DNA of 51,066 nt from assembly GCA_035267185.1 (NCBI GenBank), contig DATFLY010000036.1, positions 1 through 51,066 on the forward strand. Reading direction: 5' to 3'. Under the pieces are notes generated by a model. That model was not told the DNA's origin, made no database searches, and saw only the letters and a list, made by a program, of their open reading frames with translations. Shown here one piece after another: positions 18,448 through 26,776 of this stretch. How positions within the stretch are numbered: the first letter of the stretch is position 1; the number at the start of each line of letters is the position of its first letter. A program made the position numbers and the translations under genes. Source of the stretch: JAUIBE01 sp035267185. GTDB taxonomy: Bacteria > Pseudomonadota > Gammaproteobacteria > Xanthomonadales > SZUA-36.

Positions 18448-19700
18448 CAGCGGTCAACCTCCCCAAAGACCAGGTCAAGCGTCGCGATAATCGCGGGAAC
18501 GTCGGCCAGCATGTGGCCACGAGCCAATTCATCCATTGCCGAAAGATGCGCGAATCCGGGTGCACGCAGATGGACACGAAATGGCTTGTTTGCACCATCA
18601 GAAACCAGGTAACAACCAAATTCGCCCTTGGGTGCTTCAACAGCAACATATGTTTCACCCTGTGGCACACAATAGCCTTCGGTGAACAGTTTGAAGTGAT
18701 GAATCAGGGCTTCCATGTCATCCTTCATTTCTTCCCGGGTGGGAGGGTTTACCTTGAAATTCTTGAGCATCACAGGGCCTGGGTTTTCCCGCAGCCATTC
18801 GACACACTGCAGAACGATTTTTGCAGACTGCCTCATCTCTTCAACACGCACCAGGTAGCGATCGTAACAATCACCAGTCACTCCGACCGGAATATCAAAA
18901 TCCACCTGGTCGTACATGGCATAGGGTTGTTTTTTGCGCAGGTCCCACTCAACGCCTGAACCACGCAGCATCACGCCGGTAAAGCCATGCTGCAGCGCCC
19001 TTTCAGGGGATACCACACCGATACCGACGGTCCGCTGCTTCCAGATTCGATTGTCCGTCAGCAGTGTTTCGTACTCATCAACCCTGGATGGGAAATCTTC
19101 GGCAAAAGCCTGGATAAAATCGAGCATGGATCCGCCACGCCACTCATTTTTTCGTTTGACATCCTTGGCCGATACCCCGGGTGCTTCCCGGTAAACGGGC
19201 ATTTGCTCAGGCAGGTCACGGTAAACACCCCCAGGACGATAGTAGGTGGCATGCATGCGAGCGCCGGACACTGCCTCGTACATATCCATGCACATTTCGC
19301 GTTCACGAAACGCATACAAAAAGACCGTCATGGCGCCCAGATCCAGACCACATGTGCCGATCCAGAGCAGGTGATTCCTGATCCGCGTGATCTCGTCAAA
19401 CATCGTTCGAATGTACTGAGCACGCAGAGGAGGCTCGATCCCCAGCAGTTTTTCGATGGCCATGACATAGGCGTGTTCATTGCACATCATGGATACGTAA
19501 TCGAGGCGATCCATATAGCCAATCGACTGGTTAAATGGCTTGCTTTCGGCCAGTTTTTCGGTGGCGCGATGCAACAACCCGATATGTGGATCGGCGCGCA
19601 TCACAGTTTCGCCATCCAGCTCAAGAATCAGGCGCAAGACGCCGTGTGCGGCCGGGTGCTGAGGGCCAAAATTCATGGTGTAATTCTGAATTTCAGCCAT
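18447..19700 (-). CDS. nuoD: NADH-quinone oxidoreductase subunit D
   Basis: A 417-residue 49-kDa subunit that forms the quinone site with NuoB and NuoH and descends from the large subunit of [NiFe] hydrogenases. The start at 19700 gives MAEIQNYTMNFGPQHPAAHG, the conserved N-terminus; the longer open frame adds 41 unrelated residues lying in nuoC. GPQHPAAHGVLR includes the His that lines the quinone pocket. It overlaps the end of nuoC by eight bases. nuoC and nuoD are separate here, unlike the fused nuoCD of E. coli. Confidence 0.96.
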   Translation of the reverse strand: MAEIQNYTMNFGPQHPAAHGVLRLILELDGETVMRADPHIGLLHRATEKLAESKPFNQSIGYMDRLDYVSMMCNEHAYVMAIEKLLGIEPPLRAQYIRTMFDEITRIRNHLLWIGTCGLDLGAMTVFLYAFREREMCMDMYEAVSGARMHATYYRPGGVYRDLPEQMPVYREAPGVSAKDVKRKNEWRGGSMLDFIQAFAEDFPSRVDEYETLLTDNRIWKQRTVGIGVVSPERALQHGFTGVMLRGSGVEWDLRKKQPYAMYDQVDFDIPVGVTGDCYDRYLVRVEEMRQSAKIVLQCVEWLRENPGPVMLKNFKVNPPTREEMKDDMEALIHHFKLFTEGYCVPQGETYVAVEAPKGEFGCYLVSDGANKPFRVHLRAPGFAHLSAMDELARGHMLADVPAIIATLDLVFGEVDR

Positions 19701-20448
19701 TGGCCTGTCCTTCGTCCTCAGCCTGCGCCTCGAGGTCAATTTCATCCATTTTGTATCGCGAATCATTACGCAGCACACGTGGAACCAATACTCGTGGCTC
19801 AATTTCAACTGGTTCGTAAACAACGCGTTTCTTCAGCGCGTCATAACGCACGGCCACATTGCCAATCAGCGGGAAATCCTTGCGGAACGGATGTCCGGTG
19901 AAGCCGTAATCGGTAAGTATGCGACGCAGGTCAGGATGCCCTTCAAAGACGATGCCAAACAGGTCAAACGCCTCGCGTTCGTACCAGTCCGCACATGTCC
20001 AGACTTCCACGAGCGACTGCAGCACGGGCATGCCATCATCCCGCGCAAAAGTCCGAAGGCGTAACCTCTGGTTGTTTCGAATTGAAATCAGGTGAACGAC
20101 AGCGGCGAATCGCTGTTCTACCAGTTCGGCTTCCGGCCTTGAGGCCCAGTCAAATCGTCCTGGCCCGAGGCCTTCCACCCCGCGACTGAATCCCTCACGG
20201 GTGGCGTCCTCGGTTTCCCATTCATCTGAGCCGAAACCCAGGTAATCAACACCACAAAGATCCGTGAGTTGTTCGTAGGAAAATTCTTCCTTGTCACGCA
20301 GCGCCCGACACACTTCAATCCAATGAGCCTGGTCGACATCAAGGCTCACGGTGCCGTCGTCCACACCAGTGACCTCAACCCAATCGCCAAAATGCTCTTC
20401 AAACATTTCAACGGTTTCTCGGGGGGGTGAATTGGAGATGCTAGTCAC
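19693..20448 (-). CDS. nuoC: NADH-quinone oxidoreductase subunit C
   Basis: A 30-kDa peripheral-arm subunit. I start it at the GTG at 20448 (251 residues), seven bases after the nuoB stop and preceded by GAGA. The longer frame from 20568 runs far into nuoB. A later ATG at residue 14 of this version is also possible. The conserved block is WYEREAFDLFGIVFEGHPDLRRILTDYGFTGHPFRKDFPL, the family signature. The C-terminal tail is acidic. Confidence 0.93.
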   Translation of the reverse strand: MTSISNSPPRETVEMFEEHFGDWVEVTGVDDGTVSLDVDQAHWIEVCRALRDKEEFSYEQLTDLCGVDYLGFGSDEWETEDATREGFSRGVEGLGPGRFDWASRPEAELVEQRFAAVVHLISIRNNQRLRLRTFARDDGMPVLQSLVEVWTCADWYEREAFDLFGIVFEGHPDLRRILTDYGFTGHPFRKDFPLIGNVAVRYDALKKRVVYEPVEIEPRVLVPRVLRNDSRYKMDEIDLEAQAEDEGQANG

Positions 20449-20455
20449 TACTGTC

Positions 20456-20980
20456 TCACCGGGCGATTGTATTGGTCCGCCTGACCTTGGCCTGCAGCTG
20501 AAGAATGCCGTAAAGCAGGGCTTCAGCAGTAGGGGGGCATCCCGGAACATATACATCGACAGGAACAATACGGTCGCAGCCGCGAGTCACTGAATAGGAA
20601 TAGTGGTAATAGCCACCGCCATTGGCGCATGATCCCATGGAAATAACCCACTTCGGGTCAGGCATCTGGTCGTATACCTTTCGCAGTGCCGGAGCCATCT
20701 TGTTACACAAAGTACCGGCAACGATCATGACGTCTGACTGCCGAGGGCTGGGCCTGAGAATCACGCCGAACCGGTCGAGATCGTAACGGGCCGCACCTGC
20801 ATGCATCATCTCTACAGCACAGCAGGCAAGACCGAAAGTCACAGGCCACATGGAACCCGTCCTGGCCCAGTTGACCAGTGCATCGAGGGTTGTCGTGGCG
20901 ACACCACGATTGACAAGGGGGTTCTCATCAGCATTTGGCCTCAGGATGTCATCAACGACCCCCAGTTCTGTTACTCCCAT
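20456..20980 (-). CDS. nuoB: NADH-quinone oxidoreductase subunit B
   Basis: A 174-residue subunit that holds cluster N2, the last iron-sulfur centre before quinone. Ligands are visible as the adjacent cysteines in ACCAVEMM, the Cys in SMGSCANGGGYYHYSYS and the Cys in YVPGCPPTAEAL. The start at 20980 (MGVTELG) is preceded by GGGAG at a good distance and overlaps the nuoA stop by ten bases. The 37 additional residues of the longest frame lie inside nuoA and are not family-like. Confidence 0.96.
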   Translation of the reverse strand: MGVTELGVVDDILRPNADENPLVNRGVATTTLDALVNWARTGSMWPVTFGLACCAVEMMHAGAARYDLDRFGVILRPSPRQSDVMIVAGTLCNKMAPALRKVYDQMPDPKWVISMGSCANGGGYYHYSYSVTRGCDRIVPVDVYVPGCPPTAEALLYGILQLQAKVRRTNTIAR

Positions 20981-21327
20981 TCGAGTGCTCCCTTCTTCCA
21001 GACGAAGAAGAATCCAATGACCAGCTCCAACACAAAAATCGACATGGCCAACAGCCCGTAAACGCCAAGTGAATCCAGAGCCAGGGCCCATGGAATAAAA
21101 AATGCAATTTCGAGATCAAAAATGATGAAAAGTATCGCCACAAGATAGTAACGAACATCAAACTTGGACCGGGTGTCTTCGAATGCTTCAAAGCCACATT
21201 CGTATGGGGACAGCTTTTCGCTGTCCGGCCTGCTTGGCCCAAGCAGGCTGCCAAGACCAAGTAGTACGAGACCCAGGAGTATCGAAACTCCAAGGAAGAC
21301 CATTATTGGAAAATACTCTGCGAGCAT
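20971..21327 (-). CDS. nuoA: NADH-quinone oxidoreductase subunit A
   Basis: A 118-residue three-helix membrane subunit at the foot of the peripheral arm. The loop after helix 1 carries the conserved YECGFEAFEDTRSKFDVRYYLVAILFIIFDLE segment, in which the Cys lies in the quinone-gating loop. It is the first gene of the complex I operon. It starts 59 bases after tRNA-Leu, so transcription from the secG side is likely. That 59-base leader contains a GCGGGGTT...AACCCGC hairpin. Confidence 0.96.
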   Translation of the reverse strand: MLAEYFPIMVFLGVSILLGLVLLGLGSLLGPSRPDSEKLSPYECGFEAFEDTRSKFDVRYYLVAILFIIFDLEIAFFIPWALALDSLGVYGLLAMSIFVLELVIGFFFVWKKGALEWE

Positions 21328-21386
21328 AAAATCGTCTTCGGGCGGGTTGATGAACCCCGCTAATTTACATCACCGTTTTAGTATTT

Positions 21387-21471
21387 TGGTGCCCAAGGCC
21401 GGACTCGAACCGGCACGGCTTTCGCCACTACCCCCTCAAGATAGCGTGTCTACCAATTCCACCACTTGGGC
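21387..21471 (-). tRNA. tRNA-Leu (GAG)
   Basis: An 85-nt class II tRNA with encoded CCA. The acceptor stem is GCCCAAG / CTTGGGC, the anticodon loop TTGAGGG gives GAG, there is a long variable arm, and the T loop is TTCGAGT. It sits between secG and nuoA, the same placement seen in many gammaproteobacteria. Confidence 0.95.
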
Positions 21472-21509
21472 TGCTCAATTGATCAGAATCTGCCAGGCCC
21501 TAATCAGGG

Positions 21510-22016
21510 CTAGCCTTCGTCGACAGAACCAGCTGACTCCGCGCTGTCGTCAAGAAATTCGTCGCTCACTTCCGACCCTTCGATGGCCCCGGCATCTTCC
21601 GGCACCTCGAACGCAGGAACGTCACCATCAACCTGATCATCATTGATCTCGATTGCAGGCAGGTCGCTGTCACCTGCTTCATCAGAACTGACCGAAAGAC
21701 TGGTTTCAGGAGGTATGTCACTGATTTCCTCTGCCGCAACAGGAGCGTCGCCGACCACACCCAGATCGGTGTCCTGAGGAGCACCTACCGTCCGTGAGAC
21801 AACCACTGCCATCGTGAGGCTGATGGCACAAAACAGTCCCGCCAGAACCCAGGTTGCCTTGGTAAGAAAATTACCTGCACCCCTGGACCCGAAAACAGTT
21901 GCCGAGGCACCTGCACCAAAAGAAGCGCCGGCAGTGGCGCCCTGTCCCTTCTGAATCAGCACAAATGCCACCAGGGCAATGGCCACAAGAACATGGAAAA
22001 TATTCAAAATCTGCAT
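21510..22016 (-). CDS. secG: Preprotein translocase subunit SecG
   Basis: SecG is the small accessory subunit of the SecYEG channel. The first 75 residues are classical: helix 1 (FHVLVAIALVAFVLIQ), the KGQGATAGASFGAGASATVFGSRGAGNFL loop and helix 2 (TWVLAGLFCAISLTMAVVV). The protein then continues to 168 residues, against about 110 in E. coli. The extension (76-168) has no Lys or Arg and about 28 Asp/Glu, so it should be a disordered acidic tail, periplasmic or cytoplasmic depending on SecG topology. It is followed by tRNA-Leu and the nuo operon. Confidence 0.93.
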   Translation of the reverse strand: MQILNIFHVLVAIALVAFVLIQKGQGATAGASFGAGASATVFGSRGAGNFLTKATWVLAGLFCAISLTMAVVVSRTVGAPQDTDLGVVGDAPVAAEEISDIPPETSLSVSSDEAGDSDLPAIEINDDQVDGDVPAFEVPEDAGAIEGSEVSDEFLDDSAESAGSVDEG

Positions 22017-22089
22017 ACTTAATCTCTCACAGCCAGCGAGGGTCGATTACCGTCAATATTCCTGGCGGACTCGTTTCCGCTTGAACATA

Positions 22090-22842
22090 TCAGGCAGCCG
22101 CGTCGCGGATGGCAAGGAAGGAATCTGCATCAAGAGATGCGCCTCCAACCAGTCCCCCGTCGATATCCTCGCGGGCAAATAATTCGGCGGCATTGGATTC
22201 ATTCACGCTGCCGCCGTACAAAATACGTAGTTGACCGGTAATTGTACCATCCTGAGCCGCTAATTTGTCACGTATAAATGCGTGCACGGCCTGTGCCTGC
22301 TCCGGAGAGGCAGTCTTGCCGGTTCCGATGGCCCAGACTGGTTCATACGCAAGGACGGCCCTGGCAAAACCCTCAATGCCGGATTGCTGCAAAACGGCGT
22401 CAATCTGGCGTGAAACCACAGCTTCGGTTTCTCCGGCTTCTCGCTCCTCGAGAGTTTCTCCTACACACAGCACAGGCTCCAGGCCCGCTGACAGGGCAGT
22501 GGCAAAACGTTCTGCAACATCTGCGTCGCTCTCGCCATAGATGGCGCGGCGTTCAGAGTGGCCGACAAGGACATAGCGGCAACCAAAATCCAGAAGCATC
22601 GATGCGGATACTTCACCGGTATGGGCTCCCTTCGGATGAGGGTTCAATGTCTGCCCACCCCACGACACCGGACTATCCCCTGCAATCTCCTGAACCATTT
22701 GCAGATAGGGAAAGGGCGGAAAAATGGCCAGGTCAACATCTGGTCCGGCACTCGCGCCAGCAGTTATTGATCCAAGCAAATCAGCGACCATGGCCCTTGA
22801 GCCATGCATTTTCCAGTTTCCGGCAACGAGAATCTTGCGCAT
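22090..22842 (-). CDS. tpiA: Triosephosphate isomerase
   Basis: A 250-residue TIM-barrel enzyme interconverting dihydroxyacetone phosphate and glyceraldehyde 3-phosphate in glycolysis and gluconeogenesis. The catalytic residues are in place: Lys11 in GNWKMHG, His95 in VLVGHSERR and Glu167 in AYEPVWAIGTG. The phosphate-binding LYGGSVN and GGLVGGASL loops are near the C-terminus. The ATG is preceded by AGGAAC. It lies 73 bases upstream of secG on the same strand; the tpiA-secG pair is a common order. Confidence 0.97.
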   Translation of the reverse strand: MRKILVAGNWKMHGSRAMVADLLGSITAGASAGPDVDLAIFPPFPYLQMVQEIAGDSPVSWGGQTLNPHPKGAHTGEVSASMLLDFGCRYVLVGHSERRAIYGESDADVAERFATALSAGLEPVLCVGETLEEREAGETEAVVSRQIDAVLQQSGIEGFARAVLAYEPVWAIGTGKTASPEQAQAVHAFIRDKLAAQDGTITGQLRILYGGSVNESNAAELFAREDIDGGLVGGASLDADSFLAIRDAAA

Positions 22843-23048
22843 GTTGTGTTCCTATGGATTAGAAAGCAGAAATAATTCTTAGATGTTGCCCTGATCCGGA
22901 ACTGAAACAGGACGAAACACTCATCGAGGCCTGATCAACCTTTGGTGGTTGCTGCCTTCTGGCAACCACTTCCACGCTCCTCACATGGCGCATGGGCGAG
23001 GTAGGATAACCATGCGATGACCCGGCCGCAACCACGTCACTATTGCAA
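22843..23048 (-). promoter_or_regulatory. Structured leader region upstream of tpiA
   Basis: This 206-base gap precedes tpiA on the minus strand. GTGGTTGC at 22945-22952 (plus strand) can pair with GCAACCAC at 22962-22969 as a hairpin with a nine-base loop, or with a second GCAACCAC at 23028-23035. A third palindrome is CGCATGG (22989-22995) with CCATGCG (23010-23016). The two pairings exclude each other, so a regulatory leader or terminator for the upstream operon is possible. No known riboswitch or SRP RNA core was found. Confidence 0.35.
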
Positions 23049-23837
23049 TCATTCTTCCAACCTGCTGAAGAACCCGATCTCTCTGGCTGTCTGTTCGCCG
23101 ATCGTGCAACGCTTCAGAGATCGCGGCATGACAGATTCATAGGACGACAACGCAATCCGTCCTCCCATGATTTCGCAGCGAGTCTGCGGAAAAAGTGGTT
23201 TCTGGTTCGGATCGGCATACCCATGAGGATAAAGCGGTTCGCTGTTGCCAATGGCGTATTTGTCACTGGCCCCGAAAACGTGCAGTAATTCGTGTGCAAT
23301 CACAACCTGGTTGCGGCTGTTCATTCCGTCATTGGCATAAATATTTACAAGCCCGAACATACCTTTTCGCAATCCAACTGAAATGTGTTTTTCTGACGTG
23401 CTTTCAGAACCGTGATACAGCGCAAAAACCTGGATATCGGGTTTAATCAGTCCATCCTTACGATCCATGTTCCAGGCATACCAGCGCATCTTCAGACTCC
23501 ACCACGCAACCTCGTGTGGGGCATTTCGGTATGGCAGGTCCGGGGGAAGATCTGTGCTGACGGGCGCCACCTGGATTCTGATCACAGGCGTCAGCCCAAT
23601 TCCAAAACGATCGGCCTGTTGTTGGAAAAACTCGTCAATCTCCCGGTAGGACTCTTCACTGACGTCACGAACAAACTTAAGGGAGTCTTCGCTGGGGTCA
23701 GCGGCGATAGGGTAAAACGTGACCCACACCGGGCGCTCCCAATTGGCCAGCCTTCTTTCCGTAAGCCAGGTGCCGGCAGCAACAATGATCAGCACTGTAA
23801 GCAAAGCTACAATGCGGAACATTTTGAATAACGTCAC
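23049..23837 (-). CDS. Membrane-anchored HExxH putative zinc metallopeptidase
   Basis: A 262-residue protein that I do not recognise as a named family. An N-terminal membrane anchor (about 8-22) is followed by an extracytoplasmic domain. It contains HELLHVFGASD at 182-192, matching the extended zinc motif HExxHxxGxxD of metzincin-like peptidases, and a Met in EIMGG at 222-226 that could be the Met-turn. The GTG start overlaps the pmbA stop by four bases (GTGA), so translation is coupled to pmbA, itself downstream of tldD. This suggests a role linked to TldD/PmbA peptide maturation or an independent periplasmic protease; that is inference. Confidence 0.7.
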   Translation of the reverse strand: MTLFKMFRIVALLTVLIIVAAGTWLTERRLANWERPVWVTFYPIAADPSEDSLKFVRDVSEESYREIDEFFQQQADRFGIGLTPVIRIQVAPVSTDLPPDLPYRNAPHEVAWWSLKMRWYAWNMDRKDGLIKPDIQVFALYHGSESTSEKHISVGLRKGMFGLVNIYANDGMNSRNQVVIAHELLHVFGASDKYAIGNSEPLYPHGYADPNQKPLFPQTRCEIMGGRIALSSYESVMPRSLKRCTIGEQTAREIGFFSRLEE

Positions 23838-25195
23838 TGGCCGGCAACCATCATCCGGTCAATGAGTATGGAGCCAGTGCGGATATTACCGCGCAGGTCG
23901 ATGTCAGCGCCCGCCAGGCGAATCCCTGCAAACATATCCCTCAGGTTGGAAGCGATGGTCACCTCTTCCACCGGATAAACCAGTTCCCCGTTTTCAATCA
24001 CGAACCCTGCCGCACCCCTTGAATAATCTCCTGTTACCATGCTGACGCCCTGACCCATCACTTCGGTGACCAGCAACCCATGATCAATACTTTTGATTGG
24101 ACTGTCTGAACCCTCCCCGCCCGGCTCGAGCGTCACATTCCGCATCCCCCCGGCATTGGCCGTGGTTTCCAAACCAAGACGCCTTGCAGAATAAGTCGAC
24201 AAGACGTAACCGGTGAGCACACCAGCATCAACAAGGTTTCGATCCCGCGTGGCCACACCATCGCTATCAAAACTTGCACTTCCCTGCCCGCGTATCAGGT
24301 GTGGCCTTTCAGTAATCAAAAGCCACTCAGGAAAGAGCTGTTGACCTGCCGAATCCTTCAGAAATGAGGCGTTTCGATACAGCGCCGAACCCGAAACGGC
24401 ACCAATCAAATGACCGATCACTCCGCGTGCCACTTCCGGCGTCATCAGCACTGGCATTTCTGCCGTGTCAATCTTGCGCGCTCCCAAACGCCGGATGGTC
24501 CGGTGCGCTGCTTCTGCCCCGGTTTTTTCTGCATCCTCCAGGTCTTCCAGCCTTCTTGCTGAATCCCAGCTGTAGTCACGCTGCATATTCTCACCGGCAC
24601 CTGCGATCAGAACACAGTTCTGGCTGTAACGTGTTCCACTGTTTCGACCGATAAAACCATGCGAATTACCGTAAACAGAGATACCGAACCCGGCTTCGAC
24701 ACTGGCGCCTTCAGAGTTGGTAATGCGTTGGTCACTGCGACCAGCTGCTTCAATCTCCAGGGCACGGTTGATTGCTGCCTCTGCATCAAGGACAGACGGA
24801 TGCCACAGGTCAAGATCCGGAAATTCGCTTGCCAGCTGATCGGCTTCAGCCAGTCCGTTGCTACTGTCTTCCTGGGTAAAACTGGCGATGTCGATGGCTC
24901 GCTCGACGCATTCCCGGATTGAACCTTCGCTCAGGTCGGCGCAGCTTGCATGACCTTTACTCCGTCCCTTGTAAACCGTCAGGCCAATGCCGCTGTCTCG
25001 GGTGTGTTCAAGAATATCGACTTCACCCATCCGCACAGTTACAGCCAGCCCCTGGCTGGAATGGGCCGACACTTCTGCTTGTGTACCGCCCTTTCTGGCT
25101 GCCTGTTGAAGGATATCGCGCGCTACATTTTCAAGACGATCCAGCTCCATGTCGCGATCAAAAGTATTACTACTTGAAATGTCTGTATCGGTCAT
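23834..25195 (-). CDS. pmbA: Metalloprotease PmbA (TldE)
   Basis: A 453-residue partner of TldD. TldD and PmbA form a heterodimeric cytoplasmic metalloprotease that matures peptides such as microcin B17 and degrades unfolded peptides. Family features are the N-terminal VTVRMGEVDILEHTRDSGIGLTVY block, YGNSHGF near residue 180, the MTPEVARGVIGHLIGAVSGSALYRNASFL stretch and a C-terminal GNIRTGSILIDRMMVAGQ. PmbA lacks the HExxxH zinc motif, as expected of this non-catalytic subunit. It follows tldD by 42 bases. Confidence 0.95.
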   Translation of the reverse strand: MTDTDISSSNTFDRDMELDRLENVARDILQQAARKGGTQAEVSAHSSQGLAVTVRMGEVDILEHTRDSGIGLTVYKGRSKGHASCADLSEGSIRECVERAIDIASFTQEDSSNGLAEADQLASEFPDLDLWHPSVLDAEAAINRALEIEAAGRSDQRITNSEGASVEAGFGISVYGNSHGFIGRNSGTRYSQNCVLIAGAGENMQRDYSWDSARRLEDLEDAEKTGAEAAHRTIRRLGARKIDTAEMPVLMTPEVARGVIGHLIGAVSGSALYRNASFLKDSAGQQLFPEWLLITERPHLIRGQGSASFDSDGVATRDRNLVDAGVLTGYVLSTYSARRLGLETTANAGGMRNVTLEPGGEGSDSPIKSIDHGLLVTEVMGQGVSMVTGDYSRGAAGFVIENGELVYPVEEVTIASNLRDMFAGIRLAGADIDLRGNIRTGSILIDRMMVAGQ

Positions 25196-25237
25196 TCGGG
25201 AATTCTTCCAGTGGGTATCGAGGGATTACTCTGGTGA

Positions 25238-26680
25238 CTAGCCCTGTGTGCCGCCAACGGTTAACGCGTCGATTTTCAGTGTGGGCTGCCCCACGCCAAC
25301 AGGTACGCTTTGCCCTTCCTTGCCACAAACGCCGATACCCGCATCCAGTTTCAGGTCATTGCCAACCATGGAAACGCGGTTCATCACATCAGGACCATTA
25401 CCGATCAGGGTCGCTCCACGCACGGGCCTGGTGACTTTGCCACCTTCAATCAGGTATGCCTCGCTTGCAGAAAACACGAACCGACCGGAAGTGATATCTA
25501 CCTGGCCTCCGGCAAAATTGACCGCATATAGCCCTTTGTCGACAGACTGGATAATTTCACCCGGGTCATGTTCACCCGGCAGCATGAAGGTGTTGGTCAT
25601 TCGCGGCATCGGCAGATGAGCGAAAGATTCCCGCCTGCCATTGCCAGTTGGAGCCATACCCATCAGGCGGGCATTGAGCTTATCCTGCATGTACGTGGCC
25701 AGGCGTCCTTTCTCAATCAGCACTGTTGGTTCCGTCGGTGTGCCTTCATCATCTATCGTCAGAGAGCCGCGTCGCTGATTCATCGTGCCATCATCGACAA
25801 CAGTCACGCAGGGTGAGGCAACAACCTCGCCAATTCGACCACTGTAAGCAGAGACGCCTTTTCTGTTGAAATCACCTTCCAGGCCATGCCCTACTGCCTC
25901 GTGCAACAGAACCCCTGGCCAGCCCGGGCCGAGTACCACAGTCATGGTACCTGCCGGTGCAGACTCGGCTTCAAGATTAACCAGGGCCTGCCGAACCGCT
26001 TCTGCCGCTATTCCCTGCCACCGTTCACGTTCGGTTAGTTCAGTGTAGGTAAAACGCCCGCCGCCACCATCACTGCCTTGTTCGCGCCGGCCTTTCTGTT
26101 CTGCAATCACCGATACATTCAATCGAACCAGGGGCCTGACATCGGCAGCCAGCGTGCCGTCAGTTGCTGCCACAAGGATGGTTTCGAAAGTAGCGGCCAT
26201 GCTGACCACGACTTCCTTCACTCGCGGATCCAGGGAACGGGCATAGGTATCAATCTGGCGAAGCAGATCAACTTTCTCAGAAGCCTCAAGGACATTCATT
26301 GGATCGTCAGGAAGGTACAGTGGTTTTGGTTCCTGCCTGGACCAGGCTTTTACGCGACCCTGTGAACCGTCGCGTGCAATGGCCCGGGCTGCGCCCGATG
26401 CATGAAGCAGCGAGGGCAGAATAATTTCATCGGTATAGGCAAGACCGGTTTTCTCACCACTCATTGCACGAATGCCTACGCCCTGTTCCTGTGAGTGAGT
26501 ACCGGTGCGAACCAGTCCATCTTCCAGAACCCATGACTCGTGTCTTAACGTCTGGAAATACAAATCACCGGCATCGACCGCCGGACCCATCAGGTGCGAT
26601 AACACGCTCTCCAGGTCAGAGTGCGTCAGCCCTCCTGGTGATAGTAACTGCTGTTCGGCGCGCTCAAGTGCCTTGCTCAT
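25238..26680 (-). CDS. tldD: Metalloprotease TldD
   Basis: A 480-residue catalytic subunit of the TldD/PmbA peptidase. The zinc site HEAVGHGLEGD is at 260-270 (HExxxH, His260/Glu261/His265), and the third ligand Cys is in GIGVCGKEGQ near residue 457. The N-terminal domain shows the ESWVLEDGLVRTGTHSQEQGVGIRA block. tldD leads a three-gene unit with pmbA and the HExxH membrane protein, 96 bases downstream of yhdP. Length is normal. Confidence 0.96.
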   Translation of the reverse strand: MSKALERAEQQLLSPGGLTHSDLESVLSHLMGPAVDAGDLYFQTLRHESWVLEDGLVRTGTHSQEQGVGIRAMSGEKTGLAYTDEIILPSLLHASGAARAIARDGSQGRVKAWSRQEPKPLYLPDDPMNVLEASEKVDLLRQIDTYARSLDPRVKEVVVSMAATFETILVAATDGTLAADVRPLVRLNVSVIAEQKGRREQGSDGGGGRFTYTELTERERWQGIAAEAVRQALVNLEAESAPAGTMTVVLGPGWPGVLLHEAVGHGLEGDFNRKGVSAYSGRIGEVVASPCVTVVDDGTMNQRRGSLTIDDEGTPTEPTVLIEKGRLATYMQDKLNARLMGMAPTGNGRRESFAHLPMPRMTNTFMLPGEHDPGEIIQSVDKGLYAVNFAGGQVDITSGRFVFSASEAYLIEGGKVTRPVRGATLIGNGPDVMNRVSMVGNDLKLDAGIGVCGKEGQSVPVGVGQPTLKIDALTVGGTQG

Positions 26681-26776
26681 GACCGTCTCAGCCCTGTGTT
26701 TTTGTTTATATGCATAACGATGAATATCAGTGCGATGGATTGACTTTGCAATGGCCCCTCTGAACGGAAAACATAT

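Noticed and set aside
18987..19901. A 304-codon open frame on the plus strand across nuoD and nuoC
   Set aside because: It is fully antisense to highly conserved nuoD/nuoC, has no recognisable domain, and similar long antisense frames occur opposite other genes here; it is a codon-bias shadow.
22843..23048. Possible SRP (4.5S) RNA or another housekeeping RNA
   Set aside because: TTCCGGATCAGG looked briefly like the SRP GGTCCGGAAGGAAGCAGCC core, but the conserved core and overall fold are missing.
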